From: Lachnospiraceae bacterium UBA3802
Lineage (GTDB): Bacteria; Bacillota; Clostridia; Lachnospirales; Lachnospiraceae
NCBI GenBank assembly: GCA_002369155.1
Contig: DFEM01000016.1
Coordinates: 1 to 28,999 of the forward strand
Direction of reading: 5' to 3'
Length of the DNA stretch: 28,999 nucleotides
Shown here: piece after piece, positions 9,447 to 15,247 of the stretch
How the letters are laid out: each line of letters begins with the position of its first letter
How positions within the stretch are numbered: the stretch's first letter is position 1
Program-made: the position numbers and the translations under genes
Notes under the pieces: model-generated
Database searches by the model: none
Told to the model about the DNA's origin: nothing
What the model saw: only the letters and a program-made list of their open reading frames with translations

Positions 9447-9476
9447 AAAAAATCGACCTGTCAGGGTCGATTTTTT
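9447..9476. terminator. Bidirectional intrinsic terminator between convergent operons
   Basis: Six A bases, stem TCGACC (9453-9458), a T-G wobble, tetraloop GTCA (9460-9463), stem GGTCGA (9465-9470) and six T bases. The flanking A and T runs make it work in both directions, serving the exporter operon (plus) and the esterase-acyltransferase operon (minus). Confidence 0.9.
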
Positions 9477-9489
9477 ATTGAAAAAAATT

Positions 9490-10185
9490 TTACATATGAA
9501 ATCTTTTCTTGAATTCCGAGAGTACGGTTCTTCCTCTGAAAATCACAAGTCCCGCAAATGCAAGGCAGTTGATGACAAGACATATTGACCAGGTAAGAGG
9601 CGGCTTGCCGTTATAAAAGATTAAGAGTGCAATCCAGGGAACCACGCCGACGAGGATGTTTAAGAACATGTATATGAGCGAGTGGTCCGTGAAATGTTTG
9701 TCTATCAGCGATAATACGAAATTGGCCACCATGTTTGCGCTGCAAAGAATGGGAATTATATATCCTGAAGTGATTCCAAGGTACGGTATATTCCACTCAT
9801 TCCATGCCAGATATATGAAAGATTCGGTAAACTGGCAGAGGATGGATATGGCAATCATGGAAATAAACATTGACTTTAAAAGATTGTAATGTTTTCTTAA
9901 TATGAATTCGACAATCCATCCGGAGACGAGCACCCATCCGAGAACCAGCGGACTCCAGCTGGGATGGTCGAAATCAAAAAAGAGAAAATCAAGGGCAAGA
10001 TTAATGATTATGGCAGCTATGGCACAAAACATGACTATTCTGAATGCAAGATGCCTTTTCTTTGTCTTGATTTCTATCTTCGGGCAATAATCAACCTCGC
10101 CTTCTCCCGTCAAAAGATTCTGACAGAGAGGGCATTTTTCAAGATTGCCTCCTATTTTAATTTTGCAGTGAGGACATGTTTTCAT
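9490..10185 (-). CDS. Zinc-ribbon membrane protein (DUF6320-like)
   Basis: 231 residues. An N-terminal zinc ribbon has two Cys pairs (Cys4/Cys7 and Cys18/Cys21: CPHC and CPLC), followed after residue 44 by about six hydrophobic segments and a short basic tail. The arrangement matches DUF6320 membrane proteins of Lachnospiraceae, which I recall as often encoded beside the same acyltransferase type; this is from memory, not a search. AAGGA lies upstream of the ATG, and the gap to the acyltransferase stop is 19 bases, so it is the last gene of that operon. The function is unknown; a partner for acyl transfer or product transport at the membrane would fit the position. Confidence 0.8.
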   Translation of the reverse strand: MKTCPHCKIKIGGNLEKCPLCQNLLTGEGEVDYCPKIEIKTKKRHLAFRIVMFCAIAAIIINLALDFLFFDFDHPSWSPLVLGWVLVSGWIVEFILRKHYNLLKSMFISMIAISILCQFTESFIYLAWNEWNIPYLGITSGYIIPILCSANMVANFVLSLIDKHFTDHSLIYMFLNILVGVVPWIALLIFYNGKPPLTWSICLVINCLAFAGLVIFRGRTVLSEFKKRFHM

Positions 10186-10204
10186 TCTGCAATCCTTATC
10201 ATTT

Positions 10205-11461
10205 CTAATCGCTTACTTCGTTTGCGTAAAGCGTAATATCGATTCCTTCGTCCGATAGGCCTTTTATAAAGTCTCTGAGTACTCTGGTATTTTTATATGC
10301 GCTGCTTATGCCTAACACGAATTTATCGTTAAAAGTGGAACATACCACAAAGAGCGAACTTGTCGAGCAATAAGCATTGTATGATTCGATGTAATCGGCA
10401 AGCTCCTCCGGAACTTTTAAAATTCCGAGGTTTGATACAACGGCAGTCACCTTTTTGGCTTTGCTTTTGGTCACCATGTTAACAACGGGATTCTTTATGA
10501 AAAGAGGGAAAATCTTTATGAAAAAGAATCGCTCGAGTTTTTCGTAATCATACATTCTTGCTTCCACTGCTTCGGGTGTAAGTTCATTTTTCAAATCGGC
10601 CTGAAACTGAGTGGCAACACTTTCGAAAGTATCCGTGTTTTTGAATACGTGGCTGACATTTACCGAATTAAAGAAATTCCTTGAAGTGTATGAAGGATAA
10701 TAATTACGCAAGTTAACGGGCATACTGATGGTAACCGGCTGTATTCTCTTGATTACCGGCATGTCTTTATAGATGCACATCATGAGCTTTGAAGCGATGT
10801 ATGAAGTCAGGGACACATTGTTTTCTTTAGCTTTTTTAAGCACATCCTTAACATTCATGTGGACTTCCATAAACTGAATCTGGTTATAAGGAAGCTTTGC
10901 GCCTTTTATTTGATATGCATTCTTGTCTTTCTTTTTCTTTATGCTCTTTTTGTTTTTGGAATAATAATGTCTGAAGCTGTCTTCTGACAAATCGGCTTCC
11001 GAAGCACCGCTTGTCATGGTAAGATTCGGAATTTCGTCGGAGTGTTTCAATTTCAGATAGTGATAAACTATGAGATTCAAAAATTCAATGGCACCGTTTC
11101 CGTCGGCAATTGCATGGAAGAAATCAAGATTGATTCTTTTGTTGAAATAAGTCACGCGATAGTGAAGTTTGCCGAAAGTTTTTGAGTCGATTAACATGGG
11201 GCAGGGACGTTCGAATTCTTTGGTGACCACGGGTTCGTCGTCAATCTGTTCCATGTAATGCCAAAAGAAACCGCTCAAAATAGTCACCTGATATTGAGGG
11301 CGTTCTTTTGCTGCAATCTTAACTGCTTCGCTTAAAATATTCTCTTCAATGTCTTCTTTCAGGGTACAGGTAATGCGAAAAGATCTGGTGTCGCGTTCAT
11401 TCGCACTCGCCAGAAAAACTTTAGCCACATTATCCACTCTGTACCATGTATCATGTGCCAT
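10205..11461 (-). CDS. Condensation-fold acyltransferase (alcohol acyltransferase / WS-DGAT / PapA5-like)
   Basis: 418 residues. The conserved acyltransferase motif HxxxDG is seen at 116-121 (HAIADG); the first His of the classic HHxxxDG is Phe115. A second family feature is a C-terminal block SNLGILKVPEELADYI, in the place where this CoA-dependent superfamily carries its conserved latch region. Family members join acyl groups from CoA or ACP thioesters to alcohols, and PapA5 releases polyketides as esters. AAAGGA, in the 3' end of the esterase gene, is its ribosome binding site, with a 15-base gap between the genes. Its placement divergent to a polyketide-like operon makes an ester-forming off-loading role worth testing. 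The actual acyl donor and acceptor are unknown. Confidence 0.75.
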   Translation of the reverse strand: MAHDTWYRVDNVAKVFLASANERDTRSFRITCTLKEDIEENILSEAVKIAAKERPQYQVTILSGFFWHYMEQIDDEPVVTKEFERPCPMLIDSKTFGKLHYRVTYFNKRINLDFFHAIADGNGAIEFLNLIVYHYLKLKHSDEIPNLTMTSGASEADLSEDSFRHYYSKNKKSIKKKKDKNAYQIKGAKLPYNQIQFMEVHMNVKDVLKKAKENNVSLTSYIASKLMMCIYKDMPVIKRIQPVTISMPVNLRNYYPSYTSRNFFNSVNVSHVFKNTDTFESVATQFQADLKNELTPEAVEARMYDYEKLERFFFIKIFPLFIKNPVVNMVTKSKAKKVTAVVSNLGILKVPEELADYIESYNAYCSTSSLFVVCSTFNDKFVLGISSAYKNTRVLRDFIKGLSDEGIDITLYANEVSD

Positions 11462-11476
11462 TGGTTAATGTTTCCT

Positions 11477-12469
11477 TTAGTATATTAATTCGTCAATAAA
11501 TTTACTGATGGAGTCCATTGCTCTTAAAGCCTTCTTGAAAGGCATCATCTGGAATACATGCCATGCATCTTCGTATTCTTCAAGCGTAACGGTAACACTG
11601 TCTCTTATCAGTTTCTCATAAAGATTATATGAGTCGGATTTTAAGATTTCGTTTGAACCGACCTGGATAAGGAATGGAGGGAAATCTTCAAAATCGGCGA
11701 ATAGAGGACTGAATTTGGGATCTGCATAATTGAAATCCGAATCCTCGATTTTAAAATGCTTTATATCTTCATTGAATTTATCATTTAATCCGACAAAAGA
11801 AAATCTTGCAGTCTGAATATATTCTTTGCTTAATATCGGATCCGCGTCTTTACAGGTCTTATAACTCTCACCGCTCATCGTCATATCTGTCCATGGGCTC
11901 ATAAGAACGATTCCTCTCGGAAGCATTCTGCCCTGAGATTTTAATTTGAGTGCAAGTTCAAGTGCGAGATTTCCGCCTGCAGAATCACCGACAAGCACCA
12001 CTTCTCTTGCTCCGTATCCAAACTGCATAAGATAATTCCACATTGTAAGAGCGTCATCGAGTGCAGCGGGATAAGGGTTTTCGGGTGCCAGACGATATTC
12101 GAATGACATTACGGCCATGCCCGCATTGATGGAAAGTTTGGAAGCGATGACTCTGGCATATTTAAGACTGCCGCAGGTATATCCGCCGCCGTGACAGTAA
12201 AGAATTATATGTCTTGTATCATGCTTGTGATTGGGACGAACCCATTCACAGGGAATTCCCTTGATGTTCAAAGATTCCGTATCTATGTTTAAAGACGGAG
12301 TATTAAGTTTGCCGAAAAGGTCCTGGCTTGCCCGCTGTTTTTTAATATCTTCAAGAAGGATGGAATCACCGGAAGAAGATACCGCATGAATTGATTTGAC
12401 CGCCTTCATTAAAGGCGACATTTGATTATCGTTGTTATCTGCACCTGCAAGCCGAATAAGTCTGCTCAT
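11477..12469 (-). CDS. Alpha/beta hydrolase, HSL (hormone-sensitive lipase) family esterase
   Basis: 330 residues, probably a cytoplasmic carboxylesterase. Visible motifs are the oxyanion-hole HGGG (93-96), nucleophile Ser163 in GDSAGG, an acid-bearing segment VGSNEILKSDS (270-280), and catalytic His304 in DAWHVF. YRLAPENPYPAAL between them is characteristic of the family. The start at 12469 (MSRLIRLAG) is chosen because AAGAGG lies 5-6 bases upstream; an upstream in-frame ATG at 12499 has no such site. It is the first gene after the TetR gene and has its own extended -10 promoter. It may hydrolyse or edit the esters made by the neighbouring acyltransferase; that is inference. Confidence 0.88.
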   Translation of the reverse strand: MSRLIRLAGADNNDNQMSPLMKAVKSIHAVSSSGDSILLEDIKKQRASQDLFGKLNTPSLNIDTESLNIKGIPCEWVRPNHKHDTRHIILYCHGGGYTCGSLKYARVIASKLSINAGMAVMSFEYRLAPENPYPAALDDALTMWNYLMQFGYGAREVVLVGDSAGGNLALELALKLKSQGRMLPRGIVLMSPWTDMTMSGESYKTCKDADPILSKEYIQTARFSFVGLNDKFNEDIKHFKIEDSDFNYADPKFSPLFADFEDFPPFLIQVGSNEILKSDSYNLYEKLIRDSVTVTLEEYEDAWHVFQMMPFKKALRAMDSISKFIDELIY

Positions 12470-12489
12470 AAAAACCTCTTGGATTTCGA

Positions 12490-12499
12490 TTGAATTCAA
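12490..12499. promoter_or_regulatory. 10-bp palindrome in the esterase leader, possible operator
   Basis: TTGAATTCAA is a perfect palindrome between the TATAAT of the esterase promoter and its start codon. A looser GATTGA...TCAATC pair surrounds it. It could be a repressor site, but short AT-rich palindromes also occur by chance. Confidence 0.3.
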
Positions 12500-12525
12500 A
12501 TATCAATCAATATTTTAACTATTTT

Positions 12526-12534
12526 ATTATAGCA
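12526..12534 (-). promoter_or_regulatory. Extended -10 promoter of the esterase-acyltransferase operon
   Basis: On the minus strand TGCTATAAT is an extended -10 with perfect TATAAT. The best -35 candidate 17 bases upstream is GGTACA, a poor match. Transcription would start near 12519, giving a leader of about 50 bases. It lets the three downstream genes be expressed apart from the regulator gene. Confidence 0.6.
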
Positions 12535-12560
12535 CTTATATCAGTATTTGTACCGTTTAT

Positions 12561-13139
12561 TTATTTTGCAATATTGGTAAGCATAAGCTCGACCACACCG
12601 TCGAGCATTTCAATGCCGTGTTCAAGCGTATCCACGGGATCGTCGCTGCTTTTTCCCCTTATCCATTCCACAGTGGTTTCCGCGAATATTTTGGAGAAGA
12701 AATAAGCAAGTCTTTTCTTTTCCTTTTCGCTCACTTTTTTGCCTGTGGGTGCAACTTTCGTTTCATATAAATTATCTATATTCTGATAAGCCATTTTTGA
12801 AACCACATCCACGATATAATCTCCGAATGCATCACGCCCCATCGAATTAAAGAGGTTTCTTATGAATACTTCATTCTTTCTGGCATATGCACCGACGATA
12901 CGAAGATTTGATTTCCAGGATTCGGGCGAAGAAAACTCCATGTTTACGAAAAGTTTTTGCGCCTTAACGTAAATGATTTCTTCCTTGAGAGCATAAAGAT
13001 CCTGGTAATAGTAGTAAAAAGTGTTCCTGTTGATGCCGCAATTGTCGGATACCTGCTTGATGGTTATTTTATCCATGGGAATACTTTGGGCAAGTTCGAC
13101 AAAACTGTCCATTATGGCTTTTTTGGTGAATTGTGACAT
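12561..13139 (-). CDS. TetR/AcrR family transcriptional regulator
   Basis: 192 residues. The N-terminal DNA-binding domain has the TetR pattern: helix-turn-helix at about 25-44 (ITIKQVSDNCGINRNTFYYYY), followed by the usual DLYALKEEII. The C-terminal ligand domain is not assignable to a subclass. The start at 13139 (MSQFTKKAIM) is supported by AAAGGA 7 bases upstream; an in-frame ATG at 13232 would add a cysteine-containing leader with no ribosome binding site. It is divergent from the flavoprotein-PKS operon and upstream of the esterase operon, so it probably controls one or both. The 16-bp inverted repeat at 13223-13238 is the best operator candidate. Confidence 0.9.
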   Translation of the reverse strand: MSQFTKKAIMDSFVELAQSIPMDKITIKQVSDNCGINRNTFYYYYQDLYALKEEIIYVKAQKLFVNMEFSSPESWKSNLRIVGAYARKNEVFIRNLFNSMGRDAFGDYIVDVVSKMAYQNIDNLYETKVAPTGKKVSEKEKKRLAYFFSKIFAETTVEWIRGKSSDDPVDTLEHGIEMLDGVVELMLTNIAK

Positions 13140-13222
13140 TTTTTCATCCTTTCGGTTATAATGCGATAACCCCTCGAACGCGCAAAGGTAACATTTTGAA
13201 GGGTTTTGGCCCGATTTAACAA

Positions 13223-13238
13223 AAGTTAACATTAACTT
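13223..13238. promoter_or_regulatory. 16-bp inverted repeat between divergent operons, TetR operator candidate
   Basis: AAGTTAA and TTAACTT are perfect 7-base arms separated by CA. It lies between the TetR gene start (13139) and the -10 of the rightward operon (13286-13291). The size and symmetry suit a TetR dimer site; binding is inferred. Confidence 0.5.
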
Positions 13239-13285
13239 AATATTTCATTTAGGCATTCAGGGGTGATTTGTCTGAATTTCATACA

Positions 13286-13291
13286 TATAAT
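13286..13291 (+). promoter_or_regulatory. -10 element of the flavoprotein-PKS operon
   Basis: A perfect TATAAT. No convincing -35 is seen at 16-18 bases upstream, as might be expected for a promoter that needs an activator. The predicted start near 13298 leaves a leader of about 65 bases before the ATG at 13363. Confidence 0.5.
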
Positions 13292-13362
13292 ACCAAATGT
13301 TTATTGAAAAGAAAATCGTTTTACGAAAAAATATTTTCGGATTAACGGGAGAAGTATGTCTT

Positions 13363-14115
13363 ATGAAGGTTTTACTTATCAACGGAAGCATGCGCGGAAA
13401 TCAGAGTTCGTCTCTTAAAGTTGCAGAGGCTTTCGTAAAAGGATTAGTCGAAGAAAACGGTGAACAAAACACAGAAGTCGTAAAGATTAATTTGAGAGAA
13501 AAGAATATCGAGCATTGTTACGGATGCTTTTGTTGCTGGAAAAACAACAAGGGCGAGTGCATCATAAGGGACGATATGGACGAGATAAGAAAACTCGTGC
13601 TTGAGTCGGATGTAATCATCGAAAGCTTTCCACTTTACTTCTTCGGCATGCCGTCCAAGATGAAAGCCTTTATGGACAGAATGATTAATTTCGTGTCGGA
13701 ATACAGAGCCGTCAACGGTGATGAAGCCACCGGAAGATTTTTACACGAAATGCGTTATCCCGAACTCATGAAGAAAAAACTGATTCTTGTTTCCGCCTGC
13801 GGATACGAGGAAACGGTGGATTGCTACGATGCTGTAATCGATCAGTTCGACAAGATCTGCGGTCATGACAATTATACGAGGATATTTGTTCCTCAGGGCG
13901 GAATGCTTGCCGAGAAAACTTTCGAAAACAAAATCGCGAGATATATGGTTAAGTTTACGGAAGCCGGAAAGGAATTCGCGAAGAACGGCAGATTAAGCAA
14001 AGAGACAGAAGACAAACTCAGCATACCGATGCTCGGCCACAATACATTCGCACAGGCGATAAATCTTAACTGGGATGAGCCCGGTGTCGGTCCTTACGGA
14101 AAGGTAGTCAAATAA
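13363..14115 (+). CDS. Flavodoxin-fold NAD(P)H-dependent oxidoreductase (FMN reductase-like) with a Cys cluster
   Basis: 250 residues. The N-terminal MKVLLINGSMRGNQSSSL is the phosphate-binding loop of flavodoxin-fold FMN reductases. A Cys-rich motif follows at 52-66 (CYGCFCCWKNNKGEC), then IIRDDM and the flavin-contact FPLYFFGMPSKMKAFMDR. Such motifs occur in iron-sulfur flavoprotein-like reductases, where the cysteines may bind a cluster. The start at 13363 is preferred: GGGAGAAG lies at 13348-13354, and an upstream ATG at 13297 would sit at the transcript start. Its stop overlaps the next start by one base (TAATG). As the first gene of a PKS-like operon lacking an enoyl reductase it could supply a redox step, but its fold differs from FabI, FabK and FabL. 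Confidence 0.82.
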   Translation: MKVLLINGSMRGNQSSSLKVAEAFVKGLVEENGEQNTEVVKINLREKNIEHCYGCFCCWKNNKGECIIRDDMDEIRKLVLESDVIIESFPLYFFGMPSKMKAFMDRMINFVSEYRAVNGDEATGRFLHEMRYPELMKKKLILVSACGYEETVDCYDAVIDQFDKICGHDNYTRIFVPQGGMLAEKTFENKIARYMVKFTEAGKEFAKNGRLSKETEDKLSIPMLGHNTFAQAINLNWDEPGVGPYGKVVK

Positions 14116-14822
14116 TGTGGGCAAAAATAGTTGATGCAATACAGACGGTCGTGGTCGGATTTTTATACATCACGGTAATTCCGTCATTACATATAATCTA
14201 CCCGAGAAAAGTCATATGGGAAGACAAAAAGGCTTCGAAGGAAGTGTTAAAGAAAGCCTGTGTTATCTATTCAAATCATACAGGTTACTCGGACGGACTT
14301 TTTGTTTTCGGTCTTTTCGCAAAATACCATCCTTACACATTCATCGGAAAGGACTGGTATGAAAAGAAAAAACTCAACTGGCTTTTCAGACATTTAAAAT
14401 ATATTCCCATCGACAGAACTCAGATGGATACGTCGTGGCTTATAAAAGGAAAGAAAGTAACGGATGAAGGAAACAGCATATACTTCTTTCCCGAAGGTCA
14501 TACAAGCAAGGACGGTTTGATGCTTGAATTCCAGCCCGGATTCTTAATGCTTGCAAAGCAGTGCAATGTACCGCTTGTACCCATTTGCCTTGACAGAAAG
14601 ATAAAGCCTTTCAAATTCGCCAGAGTAATCGTCGGAAAGCCTCAGTACATTGATTTTTCGGAGGAAGGCAGACCTTCTGTTGTTCTTAAAAAATACGCGG
14701 CTTCCTGCAAGGAAAGCGTAATCGATTTAAAAGACAGATTCGGCGATCCAAAGCACATCACAAAAGACGTATTGGATTACAGAGCCAAAAAAGAAAAAGG
14801 CGAAATCAAAAAAGCTGAATAG
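14115..14822 (+). CDS. PlsC-like lysophospholipid/glycerolipid acyltransferase
   Basis: 235 residues. It has the acyltransferase motif I NHTGYSD (54-60, His55 and Asp60 as the HX4D pair), a middle block containing FRHLKYIPIDR, and motif III FFPEGHTSKDG (124-134), then LVPICLD. PlsC enzymes move acyl groups from acyl-ACP or acyl-CoA to lysophosphatidate. A hydrophobic N-terminal stretch (about 10-28) would anchor it in the membrane. It is fused by a one-base overlap to the flavoprotein gene and followed by the ACP gene, so it may use this operon's acyl-ACP to load the product onto a lipid. The acceptor is unknown. Confidence 0.85.
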   Translation: MWAKIVDAIQTVVVGFLYITVIPSLHIIYPRKVIWEDKKASKEVLKKACVIYSNHTGYSDGLFVFGLFAKYHPYTFIGKDWYEKKKLNWLFRHLKYIPIDRTQMDTSWLIKGKKVTDEGNSIYFFPEGHTSKDGLMLEFQPGFLMLAKQCNVPLVPICLDRKIKPFKFARVIVGKPQYIDFSEEGRPSVVLKKYAASCKESVIDLKDRFGDPKHITKDVLDYRAKKEKGEIKKAE

Positions 14823-14831
14823 TGTTTTATA

Positions 14832-14852
14832 CGAAAAGCAAAGGTCTTTTCG
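14832..14852 (+). other. Hairpin between the PlsC-like gene and the ACP gene
   Basis: CGAAAAG and CTTTTCG (14832-14838 and 14846-14852) form a 7-bp stem with a 7-base loop. No U run follows, so it is not a standard terminator. It may be an RNA processing or stability element before the ACP gene. Confidence 0.35.
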
Positions 14853-14897
14853 ATAAAAATAAATCATTAACCTTAAACAAAAAAAGGAGAGTAAGAA

Positions 14898-15146
14898 ATG
14901 AACGAGAAAGAACTCGCAATTGCGGCAAGAATCAAAGAAATGTTATCAGAGAATTTAAGAATTCCCGCTGAAGAGCTTGATTACGAAATCCCTCTTTTCG
15001 GTGACGGTATCGGACTTGATTCTGTTGATTCACTTGAAATCATCGCTTGCATCGACAGTGAGTACGGCGTAGCTATGACCGGTGTTGCAAAAGAGAATTT
15101 CTACAACATTACAAGCCTTACAAAGTACGTGGTCGAGAACATGTAA
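14898..15146 (+). CDS. Acyl carrier protein (PKS/aryl-polyene-like sequence)
   Basis: 82 residues, the normal size for a free ACP. The 4'-phosphopantetheine attachment Ser42 lies in GLDSVDSLE (39-47). Fatty-acid ACPs usually have DSLD or DSLE followed by a hydrophobic residue; the GLDSVDSLE form is closer to ACPs of type II polyketide and aryl-polyene clusters as I recall them. AAAGGAGAG precedes the ATG. It lies directly before the fused ketosynthase gene and is followed by a strong 12-bp hairpin that may stabilise its transcript. No phosphopantetheinyl transferase is present in the window. Confidence 0.92.
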   Translation: MNEKELAIAARIKEMLSENLRIPAEELDYEIPLFGDGIGLDSVDSLEIIACIDSEYGVAMTGVAKENFYNITSLTKYVVENM

Positions 15147-15151
15147 TCTGA

Positions 15152-15179
15152 ATTCGCGGAAGCGCCTGCTTCCGCGAAT
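15152..15179 (+). other. 12-bp perfect hairpin after the ACP gene, no U tract
   Basis: ATTCGCGGAAGC and GCTTCCGCGAAT are perfect 12-base arms around a GCCT loop, starting 6 bases after the ACP stop. The following bases are A-rich, so it is not a classical terminator. It probably stabilises or separates the ACP part of the mRNA, allowing more ACP than ketosynthase. Confidence 0.7.
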
Positions 15180-15247
15180 CAAAAAGCTTTAATCGAAATC
15201 AAAGGCAAAAGCCTTAAATATAAAAATTTCTTAAGGAGAATTACAGA

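Noticed and set aside
12490..12705. 71-codon plus-strand frame opposite the 3' end of the TetR gene
   Set aside because: It is antisense to the regulator and its promoter region, without a ribosome binding site.
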